From: Rubellimicrobium arenae
GTDB lineage: Bacteria > Pseudomonadota > Alphaproteobacteria > Rhodobacterales > Rhodobacteraceae
Assembly: GCF_017916295.1 (NCBI RefSeq)
Contig: NZ_JAFMSS010000003.1
Span: forward strand, 124,001 to 188,000
Reading direction: 5' to 3'
Length of the DNA stretch: 64,000 nt
Shown: piece after piece, positions 8,775-16,165 of the stretch
Layout of the letters: every line of letters starts with the position of its first letter
Position numbering within the stretch: the stretch's first letter is position 1
Translations under genes and position numbers: made by a program
The notes under the pieces: generated by a model
The model's input: only the letters and a program-made list of their open reading frames with translations
The model's database searches: none
What the model was told of the DNA's origin: nothing

Positions 8775-9830
8775 TCAGTCCCCCATCTGAGCCAGAGCCT
8801 CGGCCTGCGCATGCGTGGTCAGGGCGTCGATGACCTCGCCCAGATCGCCGTCGAGGATCTGGTCGAGACGGTAGAGCGTGAGGCCGATGCGGTGGTCGGT
8901 GAGCCGCCCTTGCGGCACGTTGTAGGTCCGTATGCGCTCGCTCCGGTCGCCGGAGCCGACCTGCGATCGGCGGTCGGCGGCCCGGGCGCCTTCGGTCCTC
9001 GACCGTTCCAGCTCGTAGAGGCGGGCCCGAAGCACCTGCATGGCGAGGTCGCGGTTGCGATGCTGGGACTTCTGCGACGATGTGACCACGATGCCGGTCG
9101 GAAGGTGGGTGATGCGCACAGCCGAGTCGGTGGTGTTGACGTGCTGCCCGCCTGCGCCCGACGATCTCATCGTGTCGATCCGCAGGTCGCCGGGATTGAT
9201 CTGGATGTCGACCTCCTCCGCCTCCGGCAGGACGGCCACCGTCGCGGCCGAGGTATGGATCCGGCCCGACGCTTCGGTGGCGGGAACGCGCTGAATCCGG
9301 TGCACCCCGCTTTCATACTTGAGCCGGGCAAAGACACCCTCGCCCTCGATCCGGGCGACGAGCTCCTTGAGGCCGCCGAGATCGGTGGCCTGCTCCTCGA
9401 CTACGTCGAAGCGCCAGCCCTGCGCTTCGGCATAGCGCTGGTACATGCGCGCGAGATCGCCGGCGAACAGCGCGGCTTCGTCCCCCCCGGTGCCGGGCCG
9501 GATCTCGAGCATGGCCGGCCGGGCGTCGGCGGCATCCTTGGGCAGGAGCGCGAGCTGCAGGTCCCGCTCCCCCTGGGCCAGCCGGTCCCGGAGCACAGGA
9601 AGCTCCTCCTCGGCCAGGGGACGCAGGTCGGGATCGGCCAGCATCGCCTCGGTCTCGGCAACGCTGCGGGACAGCGCGCGCCAGGCCTCGGCGGCCTCGA
9701 CGACCGGCCGGAGCTGCGACCACTCGCGCGAGACTTGGGCGATCTCGGCGGGCGGTAGGGCGTCCTGCATCTTCGCCTCGAGGAAGGCGTAGCGCTGGGC
9801 GATGTCGTGAAGGCGGTCCTCGGGGATCAT
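8775..9830 (-). CDS. prfA: Peptide chain release factor 1
   Basis: RF1 reads UAA and UAG stop codons and releases the finished peptide. The 351-residue product contains the GGQ loop (SSGAGGQHVNTTDSAVR, around residue 225), the methylation target of PrmC. A longer in-frame reading extends to 10067, but the added 79 residues are Arg/Pro/Gly-rich out-of-family sequence running into the neighbouring gene, and family homology begins at MIPEDRLHDIAQRY, so the ATG whose complement is at 9828-9830 is taken. prmC follows 66 nt downstream; a small conserved ORF and glnE lie upstream on the same strand. Confidence 0.96.
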   Translation of the reverse strand: MIPEDRLHDIAQRYAFLEAKMQDALPPAEIAQVSREWSQLRPVVEAAEAWRALSRSVAETEAMLADPDLRPLAEEELPVLRDRLAQGERDLQLALLPKDAADARPAMLEIRPGTGGDEAALFAGDLARMYQRYAEAQGWRFDVVEEQATDLGGLKELVARIEGEGVFARLKYESGVHRIQRVPATEASGRIHTSAATVAVLPEAEEVDIQINPGDLRIDTMRSSGAGGQHVNTTDSAVRITHLPTGIVVTSSQKSQHRNRDLAMQVLRARLYELERSRTEGARAADRRSQVGSGDRSERIRTYNVPQGRLTDHRIGLTLYRLDQILDGDLGEVIDALTTHAQAEALAQMGD

Positions 9831-9880
9831 GCGGGGGCTTTCGCCTCTTGCGACCGTCCGGTCAAGGGCGCCCGGCGGCC

Positions 9881-10144
9881 TTAACGGGTCAGGCGACCGG
9901 CACGCCCGCCCCGACGCCGCGGACCGCCCGGCGGATGCAGGGCCGCCCGGAGCACCTCCGTCATCGGATGCTCGGCGCCATACCGGTCGATAAGCGCCTG
10001 GACCGACGGGATCGGATCGGCCCCGTCCGGAAGCGACAGCGCCCAGTCCAGAAAGATCGACCGGCACTCCGACGGGGTGATGCCGGGAATCGCGTAGGCT
10101 TCCCGCACCAGGCCCTTCGGATCATGGGGATCCCTGTCGGTCAT
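9881..10144 (-). CDS. Small conserved hypothetical protein between glnE and prfA
   Basis: This 87-residue protein has a conserved-looking N-terminal part (MTDRDPHDPKGLVREAYAIP, then ECRSIFLDWALSLPDG) and a variable basic tail rich in Arg and Gly. It starts 1 nt after the glnE stop, so it is almost certainly co-translated with glnE. I recognise it as a short protein kept beside glnE in Rhodobacterales, but no function is established. The first half is acidic and predicted helical; there is no signal peptide or membrane segment. A link to nitrogen control would be inference from position alone. Confidence 0.75.
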   Translation of the reverse strand: MTDRDPHDPKGLVREAYAIPGITPSECRSIFLDWALSLPDGADPIPSVQALIDRYGAEHPMTEVLRAALHPPGGPRRRGGRAGRLTR

Positions 10145-10145
10145 G

Positions 10146-12926
10146 TCATCCTTCCAAAGCCCTGCCGATCACGGTCGCCGCCCTTGCCGCCTCGGCGGAC
10201 AAGCGGTCGTCCAGCGTCGGGATGCTGCCCTCGCCCGTTTCCCGCAAGAGGAAACGGCGTCCGCCCTCGCCCACCCGCTCGGGATCGAGAGCGCCTTCGG
10301 TCAGGAGCCGCGCCGCCGCCTGCACGCGCCAGAGCAGGTCCGCGGCGCGCGCCAGGGTGGCCGCGTCCTCTGCAGACACAAGACCCCCGGTCGCGCCGGC
10401 CTCCAGCTGGTCGGCGGTGCCGCGCGCCGGCGATCCGGCCCGGAGCGCGAGCCCTTGGGCGAACAGTTCGATGTCCCGAAGCCGCCCCGGGCCGGATTTG
10501 GGATCCCAGGCGCCATCGCCCGCCTTGGCGGCCGCGAGCCGGGCCCGCATCTCCGCCACGTCGGGGAGGATGCGCGCGTCGCCCCTGCGGCCCGCGATCA
10601 GGGTCTCGCGGAAGGCCTCCACCCCTTGGGCCAGGGCCGCCGCGCCATCCCCCGCCCCGGCCACCACCCGGGCGCGGGTCAGGGCCAGATGCTCCCAGGT
10701 CCAGGCCTCGTCGCGCTGATAGCTCTGGAACGAAGCCCAGGAGGTCGCCACCGGCCCCTGCCGTCCGGAGGGGCGCAGCCGCATGTCCACCTCGTAAAGG
10801 CGCCCCTCCGCCATGGGGGCCGAGAGCGCCGTCACGAGCGCCTGGGTGAGCCGGGCAAAGTAGGTCCGTGGCGCGAGGGCGCGCGCGCCGTCCGACGCCT
10901 CGGCCCCGCCCGCGTCGTAGATGACGATGAGGTCCAGGTCCGAGGAGGCCGAGAGCCGCCCGACCCCGAGCGATCCCATCCCGAGCACGACCGCCCCCCA
11001 GCCGGGTCCGGTGCCATGCCTGCGGGCGAACTCCTCCTGCACCCTGGGGAACATGCGCCGCAGCACGGCGTCGGCGAGGTCGGCGTACTGCGCTCCGGCC
11101 TCATCCGCGCCGATGACGCCCTGCAGGTGGTGGACGCCGATGCGGAACCACCAGTCCTTCATCCAGCGCCGCGCCGCGTTCAGCTGCGCTTCGTAGTCCC
11201 GCGCCTCGGCCATGGCCCGCTCCAGCGTGGCCTCCAGGCCGTCCCGTCCCGGCCAAGGCGCGAAGAAGCGGCCGGCGATCACGGCATCCAGGACGCCCGC
11301 GTTGCGCCCGAGGTAGCGCGCCAGGGCCGGGGAGGTCGCCGCGATCTCGGCGAGCAGGCGGAGCAGGTCGGGATTCGCCTCGAAGAGCGAGAAGAGCTGG
11401 ACGCCGGCCGGCAGCCCCGCAAGGAAGTGATCGAAGCTCGACAACGCCTCGTCGGGCCGCGCCGCCTCGCGCAGGCGGCGCAGGATCTCGGGACGGAGGC
11501 GGTTGAAGATCTCGACGGCGCGCTGGGACCGGAGCGCCGGGTAGGTCGGCCAGCGCGCCGTGACGTCGGCCCCGAATCCGTCGTTGGCCACGCGCGGCGC
11601 CGGTCCGGGGGCGAAGAAATCCTCGGTGAGTTCGTGGACCTCTTCCATCCGGAGGGTCAGGTCGCGCTGAAGCGCGTCCAGGTCCTCGCCCATCAGCGCC
11701 GCAAGCCGCGCCCACCCTTCCGCGCCCGACGGAAGGGCATGCGTCTGCTGGTCGGCGATCATCTGGACGCGATGCTCCACCTCCCGAAGGCGGCGGTAAT
11801 GGGCTGTCAGGGTCGCCGTCACCTCGGTTGGAACCCAGCCCGCCTGCGCCAGGCGGCCCAGACCCTCGACGGTGCCACGGACCCGCAAGGAGGGATCGCG
11901 CCCCCCGGCGATCAGCTGTCGCGTCTGGGTGAAGAACTCGATCTCGCGGATGCCGCCCCGCCCGAGCTTGAGGTTGTGCCCGTCCATCTGGAGAGGCCCG
12001 CCCAGCCCCTTGTGGTCGCGGATCCTGAGCCGCATGTCGTGGGCGTCCTGGATCGCCGCGAAGTCCAGGTGCTTGCGCCAGACAAAGGGCCGGAGCGTGT
12101 CGAGGAACCGCGCGCCGGCCTCGAGGTCGCCCCCGCAGGGCCGCGCCTTGATGTAGGCGGCCCGCTCCCAGGTGCGGCCCAGGCTCTCGTAGTAGGCCTC
12201 GGCCCCGGCCATCGACATGCAGACGGGCGTGACCGCCGCGTCCGGCCGAAGCCGCAGGTCCACGCGGAACACGTAGCCGTCGGTGCGGTCCTGCAAGAGG
12301 GCGGTCATCGCACGCGTGACCTTGACCAGCCCCGAACGGAGCGCCGGGTAATCCTCGCGCGAGACGCGGGTTTCGTCGAACAGGCAGACCAGGTCGATGT
12401 CGCTCGAATAGTTGAGCTCGAAGGCGCCCATCTTGCCCATGGCGAGCGCGACCATGCCCCCCGCGCTTCCCGCATCCGAGGGACCCAGCCCGGCGAGCCG
12501 CCCCCTTGCGATTCCCTCGGCCACCAGCGCGCGGATCGACCGGTCCACGGCCATGTCGGCCAGCCGGGTCAGCGCACCGGTCACTGCCTCCAAGGGCCAA
12601 GCCCCGCCCAGGTCCATCACCCCGGCCAGCAGCGCCACCCGCCGCTTGGCCTGCCGCAGCGCCGGGCCGAGACGCTCCGCCGGGCCGTCCGGCACGGCCC
12701 GCAGCACATCCTCGAGCGCCGCCTCCGGGTCGTCCAGCGCGGGCCCGATCCAGTCGGCCTCGCGCAGCAGGAGCTCGGCCAGGAACGGGCTCGATCCGGC
12801 GATGCCCCGGATCAGGCCGCCCAGGTCGCGATCGAGAGCGGCGTGCCGCGCGGCCACCTCGTCCCCCCGCGCCACGTCGAAGGGCTGGGGCAGCTTGGTC
12901 AGTCGGGCGCGGAGCGGGTCGGGCAT
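10146..12926 (-). CDS. glnE: Glutamine synthetase adenylyltransferase/deadenylase GlnE
   Basis: GlnE attaches AMP to a tyrosine of glutamine synthetase and removes it again, according to PII state. The protein has two nucleotidyltransferase domains: the deadenylase half with LGKMGAFELNYSSDIDL and the adenylylase half with GMGSLGVGRLSASSDLDL, each carrying the G-S/x-D-x-D metal motif and each followed by a helical GlnD/PII-uridylyltransferase-like region. I take the ATG complementary to 12924-12926 (926 residues) since homology starts at about LTKLPQPFD; longer starts at 12938 (ATG) and 12962 (TTG) are in frame and cannot be excluded. The gene is divergent from the DUF2852 gene, sharing a region that contains two palindromes. 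Confidence 0.95.
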   Translation of the reverse strand: MPDPLRARLTKLPQPFDVARGDEVAARHAALDRDLGGLIRGIAGSSPFLAELLLREADWIGPALDDPEAALEDVLRAVPDGPAERLGPALRQAKRRVALLAGVMDLGGAWPLEAVTGALTRLADMAVDRSIRALVAEGIARGRLAGLGPSDAGSAGGMVALAMGKMGAFELNYSSDIDLVCLFDETRVSREDYPALRSGLVKVTRAMTALLQDRTDGYVFRVDLRLRPDAAVTPVCMSMAGAEAYYESLGRTWERAAYIKARPCGGDLEAGARFLDTLRPFVWRKHLDFAAIQDAHDMRLRIRDHKGLGGPLQMDGHNLKLGRGGIREIEFFTQTRQLIAGGRDPSLRVRGTVEGLGRLAQAGWVPTEVTATLTAHYRRLREVEHRVQMIADQQTHALPSGAEGWARLAALMGEDLDALQRDLTLRMEEVHELTEDFFAPGPAPRVANDGFGADVTARWPTYPALRSQRAVEIFNRLRPEILRRLREAARPDEALSSFDHFLAGLPAGVQLFSLFEANPDLLRLLAEIAATSPALARYLGRNAGVLDAVIAGRFFAPWPGRDGLEATLERAMAEARDYEAQLNAARRWMKDWWFRIGVHHLQGVIGADEAGAQYADLADAVLRRMFPRVQEEFARRHGTGPGWGAVVLGMGSLGVGRLSASSDLDLIVIYDAGGAEASDGARALAPRTYFARLTQALVTALSAPMAEGRLYEVDMRLRPSGRQGPVATSWASFQSYQRDEAWTWEHLALTRARVVAGAGDGAAALAQGVEAFRETLIAGRRGDARILPDVAEMRARLAAAKAGDGAWDPKSGPGRLRDIELFAQGLALRAGSPARGTADQLEAGATGGLVSAEDAATLARAADLLWRVQAAARLLTEGALDPERVGEGGRRFLLRETGEGSIPTLDDRLSAEAARAATVIGRALEG

Positions 12927-13031
12927 GTCCGCCACCATGGGCAGTGCACCGGTCAGGGTCAACGCCGCCCGATGATCGGCCCCCTAGCGCCTGAGACCCC
13001 AGCATCAGCGACTTCTCGCTCACGGCGGCGA

Positions 13032-13052
13032 GATGTGAAAATCCTTCACATC
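13032..13052. promoter_or_regulatory. Palindromic operator, copy 1
   Basis: Perfect inverted repeat GATGTGAA-N5-TTCACATC. The core ATGTGAA-N5-TTCACAT recurs at 13091-13111. It lies just upstream of a -35-like hexamer at 13058 and about 105 nt upstream of glnE on the other strand. The half-site resembles that of CRP (TGTGA), but the spacing between TGTGA and TCACA is 7, not the 6 of CRP sites. No regulator can be named from the sequence. Confidence 0.65.
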
Positions 13053-13057
13053 GAGGC

Positions 13058-13086
13058 TTGATGCGCCGCCGCCGACGCCCCATCTT
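13058..13086 (+). promoter_or_regulatory. Candidate sigma70-type promoter of the DUF2852 gene
   Basis: TTGATG (13058-13063) and CATCTT (13081-13086) are separated by exactly 17 nt, which would place the transcript start near 13093, inside the second palindrome. The two palindromes therefore flank the promoter, the arrangement expected for repression. The -10 match is modest. Confidence 0.4.
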
Positions 13087-13090
13087 GCCG

Positions 13091-13111
13091 CATGTGAATG
13101 ATGTTCACATG
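13091..13111. promoter_or_regulatory. Palindromic operator, copy 2
   Basis: Perfect inverted repeat CATGTGAA-N5-TTCACATG, the second copy of the ATGTGAA-N5-TTCACAT element; the centres of the two copies are 59 bp apart. It overlaps the predicted transcription start of the DUF2852 gene and ends 22 nt before its start codon, just ahead of the AAGGAGG ribosome site. Confidence 0.65.
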
Positions 13112-13133
13112 AACCCTCCAAGGAGGCCCACCG

Positions 13134-13622
13134 ATGAGCTCGCCTGACCTGTCCTACCCGTCCCCTACCCGGGGGCCCTCTGCCCGCAGCTGGCTCGGCA
13201 AGGCCGAGGATTGGCTGGACGATCGTGGCAAGGGCGCCTGGATCGCCGCGATGATCGTCGGCTTCGTCCTGTTCTGGCCCGTGGGCCTCGCCATCCTCGC
13301 CTACATGATCTGGAGCAAGCGCATGTTTTCCAAGCACCGCCACGATGGCTTCGGCCGGTCCATGATGTGCGGCTCCCGCCGCGAGAAGATGGACCAATGG
13401 CGCAACGCCCGCACGGCCATGCGGCCCTCGGGCAACGCCGCCTTCGACGCCTACAAGGCCGAGACGCTCCGCCGTCTCGAGGACGAGCAGCGGGCCTTCG
13501 AGGAGTTCCTCGCCCGTCTCCGCGAAGCCCGCGACAAGGCCGAGTTCGACCAGTTCATGGAAGACCGCGCGCGCCGCGCCCGGAATGGCAACGGCGACGA
13601 CCAGGGACAGGACGCGGCCTGA
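13134..13622 (+). CDS. DUF2852 family membrane protein
   Basis: The 162-residue protein has one clear transmembrane segment (about residues 36-60, AAMIVGFVLFWPVGLAILAY). After it come the conserved basic stretch and a charged helical C-terminal half (about 95-150) with strong coiled-coil character, typical of DUF2852. Function is unknown in the family. The start follows an ideal AAGGAGG site 7 nt upstream. What stands out is its control region: two perfect palindromes bracket the likely promoter, so the gene appears tightly regulated by a dimeric repressor. The downstream RDD gene is 124 nt away with a GC hairpin (13635-13654, no U tract) between them. Confidence 0.85.
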   Translation: MSSPDLSYPSPTRGPSARSWLGKAEDWLDDRGKGAWIAAMIVGFVLFWPVGLAILAYMIWSKRMFSKHRHDGFGRSMMCGSRREKMDQWRNARTAMRPSGNAAFDAYKAETLRRLEDEQRAFEEFLARLREARDKAEFDQFMEDRARRARNGNGDDQGQDAA

Positions 13623-13746
13623 TCCGGTCCGAACGGCGGCCCCCCGGGGCCGCCCTCCGCTTGCGCCAACGGCGGGCGGTTCCCACATCACCCCGGCGGC
13701 ACCGCCCTTTCCAGGCGCCGCGCCCCCAGTTCCGACAGGATCAACC

Positions 13747-14205
13747 ATGTTCGCCACCGCTTCGCCCGCCACGCTCCACGGCCTTCCCGACCCCGCGCGC
13801 GAGCCCGAGTTCTACGCGGGCGTGACGACCAAGCGCGGGCTGGCCTGGATCGTCGACGCGGCCGTCACCTTCTTCTTCTGCCTCCTGGCCCTGCCCTTCA
13901 CCGCCTTCACGGCGCTGTTCTGGTGGCCGGTGCTCTGGCTCATCGTCGGATTCCTCTACCGCTGGGCCACGCTGGCGGGCGGCTCGGGGACCTGGGGGAT
14001 GCGCCTCATGGCGATCACCCTGCGCGACCGGAACGGCCAGCGGCTCGACCCGTTCACGGCCTTCCTGCACGTGCTGGGCTACTCGGTTTCGGTCGCCGCC
14101 TTCCCGCTGCAGCTCATCTCGATCGCGCTGATGATCGGGCTGGGGCGCGGACAGGGACTCACGGACCTCCTGCTCGGGACGGCGGCGATCAACCGCCCCG
14201 CCTGA
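13747..14205 (+). CDS. RDD family membrane protein
   Basis: The 152-residue product begins at ATG 13747 (AGGA upstream); an in-frame extension to 13585 would overlap the previous gene and is Pro/Ala-rich without family similarity. The RDD features are visible: an Arg-then-Asp pair near the start of the first helix (TKRGLAWIVDAAVTFFF) and a second helix with WPVLWLIVGFLYRW. The GTWGMRLMAITLRDRNGQRLD motif follows, then a final hydrophobic region. RDD proteins are small polytopic membrane proteins of mostly unknown role; some are Na+/H+ antiporters. Nothing here indicates a substrate. Confidence 0.85.
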   Translation: MFATASPATLHGLPDPAREPEFYAGVTTKRGLAWIVDAAVTFFFCLLALPFTAFTALFWWPVLWLIVGFLYRWATLAGGSGTWGMRLMAITLRDRNGQRLDPFTAFLHVLGYSVSVAAFPLQLISIALMIGLGRGQGLTDLLLGTAAINRPA

Positions 14206-14298
14206 GACAGAGAGAAAAGGCTGCCTCTCACCCTTGGCGACCCCCGGGGCTCACGCTAACCTCAGTCGGGCACCCGCCCAGTTTCCATCGCCGGACCG

Positions 14299-15117
14299 AT
14301 GCGCCACACGCTTCCCCTTGCGCCGCAGTTCTATGTGACGGCCCCCCAGCCGTGCCCCTATCTGCCCGGGCGGATGGAGCGGAAGCTCTTTACCGCCCTT
14401 CAGGGCGACCAGGCCGAGAAGCTGAACGACGCGCTGTCGCGCCAGGGCTTCCGCCGCAGCCAGAACGTGCTGTACCGGCCGTCCTGCGCCGATTGCCAGG
14501 CCTGCTATTCGGCTCGCATCCGCGTCGCCGACTTCGAGCCGTCGCGCAGCCAGGCGCGGGTCATGAAGCGCAACGCCGCCCTGCGCCGCCGCGCCTCCTC
14601 GCCCTGGGCGACCGAGGAACAATTCGCGCTGTTCCGCCGCTACCTCGACGGCCGCCACGCCGAAGGCGGCATGGCCGACATGGATATCTTCGAGTTCGCG
14701 GCCATGGTCGAGGAAACGCCCGTCCGCTCGCGGCTCATCGAATACACGGCGCCGGACGGCGACCTCCGGGGCGTCTGCCTGACGGACCTGCTCGATGACG
14801 GGCTCAGCATGGTCTACTCGTTCTTCGACCCGGAGCGCGAGAAGGACTCGCTCGGCACCTATGTGATCCTCGACCATGTCCGGATCGCGCGGGAGCTGTC
14901 GCTCCCTTATGTGTATCTGGGCTACTGGGTCCCGGGCAGCGACAAGATGGGCTACAAGTCCCGCTTCGGCGCCCTCGAGGTCTACAAGCGCGGGCAGTGG
15001 CAGCCGATCGGCGACCCGTCGAGCTATTCCGTGGAAACCCATCCCCTGTCGGTCGACCCGATCGCCGAACAGGTGGCACGGATCCATCTGCCCGACGCCC
15101 GGCCGACCAAAGGCTGA
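14299..15117 (+). CDS. bpt: Aspartate/glutamate leucyltransferase Bpt (arginyltransferase family)
   Basis: Bpt transfers leucine from Leu-tRNA to N-terminal Asp or Glu, marking proteins for ClpS/ClpAP in the N-degron pathway. The 272-residue protein shows the ATE N-terminal Cys cluster (CPYLPGRMERKLF and YRPSCADCQACYSARI) and the C-terminal acetyltransferase-like domain (VYSFFDPE, SLGTYVILDHVRIAR, LGYWVPGSDKMGYKSRF). The size and the missing eukaryotic insertion place it with bacterial Bpt rather than eukaryotic Ate1. The start codon follows 93 nt of non-coding sequence. A VOC-family gene begins 1 nt after its stop. Confidence 0.95.
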   Translation: MRHTLPLAPQFYVTAPQPCPYLPGRMERKLFTALQGDQAEKLNDALSRQGFRRSQNVLYRPSCADCQACYSARIRVADFEPSRSQARVMKRNAALRRRASSPWATEEQFALFRRYLDGRHAEGGMADMDIFEFAAMVEETPVRSRLIEYTAPDGDLRGVCLTDLLDDGLSMVYSFFDPEREKDSLGTYVILDHVRIARELSLPYVYLGYWVPGSDKMGYKSRFGALEVYKRGQWQPIGDPSSYSVETHPLSVDPIAEQVARIHLPDARPTKG

Positions 15118-15118
15118 C

Positions 15119-15499
15119 GTGAAGCTCAGCGCCGTCACCTTCCTGGTTCCCGACTACGACCAGGCCACCGCCTTCTTCGTGCAGGGGCTGGGATGGCGGC
15201 TGGTGTCCGACCAGGACCACGGCAGCGGCAAGCGGTGGATCCTTGTGGAACCTCCCGCCGGGGGCAGCCCGCTCCTGCTCGCCCGGGCGACCGAGGCGGA
15301 GCAGATCGCCGCGCTGGGGCATCAGGCCGGGGGCCGGGTCGGCTTCTTCCTGTCCACCGACGACTTCGAAGGCACCCATGCCCTGCTGGAACGGGCCGGG
15401 GCGGTCTTCGAGGAGCCGCCACGCCGCGAATCCTATGGCGTTGTCGCGGTCTGGCGTGATCCCTGGGGCAACCGTTGGGACCTCCTGGGCCCGCCGTGA
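15119..15499 (+). CDS. VOC (glyoxalase/bleomycin resistance) family protein
   Basis: This 126-residue protein is a single VOC domain made of two beta-alpha-beta-beta-beta modules: MKLSAVTFLVPDYDQATAFFVQGLGW at the start and GRVGFFLSTDDFEGTHALLERAG in the second half, ending with the typical WRDPWGNRWDLLGPP. Metal-dependent members act on diverse small molecules (methylglyoxal adducts, catechols, antibiotics), and the substrate cannot be inferred here. Translation from GTG 15119 begins 1 nt after the bpt stop, so it is probably translationally coupled to bpt. Not truncated. Confidence 0.88.
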   Translation: MKLSAVTFLVPDYDQATAFFVQGLGWRLVSDQDHGSGKRWILVEPPAGGSPLLLARATEAEQIAALGHQAGGRVGFFLSTDDFEGTHALLERAGAVFEEPPRRESYGVVAVWRDPWGNRWDLLGPP

Positions 15500-15615
15500 T
15501 CCTCCCGCCGTGACCCTACGGCACAAACCGCTGAATCGGTTGACGGACCCCTCCCGTTTGTAAGACTCCGGGAACCAAGCGGGCCGGAAAGGCCGCGCCC
15601 CACGGGGAGGGGTCG

Positions 15616-16155
15616 ATGGAGTGGTTGCTGGGCTTGTCGCGCGGGATCGACAGGCTGAACATCTTTCTGGGCCGGCTGTCGGCGTTTCTTGTCCTGGCCG
15701 CGGCGCTGATCAGCGCCGGGAACGCCACCGTGCGCTACCTGCTCAGCATCAGTTCCAACGCCTGGCTCGAGATCCAGTCCTACCTGTTCGCCGGGCTCGT
15801 GCTCCTCGGAGCCTCCGAGACGCTGCGCCGCAACGAGCATGTCCGGGTGGACCTCATCTACTCGAACCTTTCGGCACGCCGCAGGCTTTGGGTCGACATC
15901 GTGGGGATCCTGCTGTTCCTGCTGCCCTTCATGCTCGTCATGGCCTGGCTCAGCTGGCCCATCGCATGGCGCTCGGTCGTCACCCGCGAAGGTTCGGCCA
16001 GCGCCGGGGGTCTTCCGCTCTGGCCGCTGCGGATGCTGCTGCCCCTGGGCTTCGGACTCCTCGCGCTCCAGGGCCTGTCCGAGCTCATCAAGCGGATCGC
16101 GGCGCTTCGCGGCGCCATCGCCATCGACACCTCCTACCACAAGCCAGACCAGTAA
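15616..16155 (+). CDS. dctQ: TRAP transporter small permease (DctQ)
   Basis: The 179-residue protein has the four transmembrane helices of the DctQ family (about 18-40, 52-70, 92-115 and 133-155) with the family-typical WLEIQSYLFAGLVLLGASETLRRNEHVRVD stretch split over helix 2 and the following loop. It forms the membrane complex with the large permease encoded 10 nt downstream. A GGGGAGGGG ribosome site precedes the ATG. The matching periplasmic binding protein is very likely takP, which lies convergently 1.7 kb away rather than in this operon. Confidence 0.92.
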   Translation: MEWLLGLSRGIDRLNIFLGRLSAFLVLAAALISAGNATVRYLLSISSNAWLEIQSYLFAGLVLLGASETLRRNEHVRVDLIYSNLSARRRLWVDIVGILLFLLPFMLVMAWLSWPIAWRSVVTREGSASAGGLPLWPLRMLLPLGFGLLALQGLSELIKRIAALRGAIAIDTSYHKPDQ

Positions 16156-16165
16156 GGGCGCAGCG

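Noticed and set aside
9831..10067. N-terminal extension of prfA from an upstream start
   Set aside because: The added residues are not family-like and overlap the small ORF that starts 1 nt after glnE.
10143..13061. A 972-codon open frame on the plus strand opposite glnE
   Set aside because: Composition is Arg/Gly/Pro/His-rich with no domain; it is the antisense shadow that GC-rich codon use creates opposite a real gene. glnE has two clear nucleotidyltransferase domains.
13032..13111. CRP/FNR-type binding sites
   Set aside because: TGTGA and TCACA are 7 nt apart, not 6 as in CRP sites, and FNR half-sites (TTGAT) are not arranged in the palindromes.
15500..15615. Promoter TTGACG near 15539 for dctQ
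   Set aside because: The best -10-like sequences lie at spacings of 13-15 nt; too poor to call.
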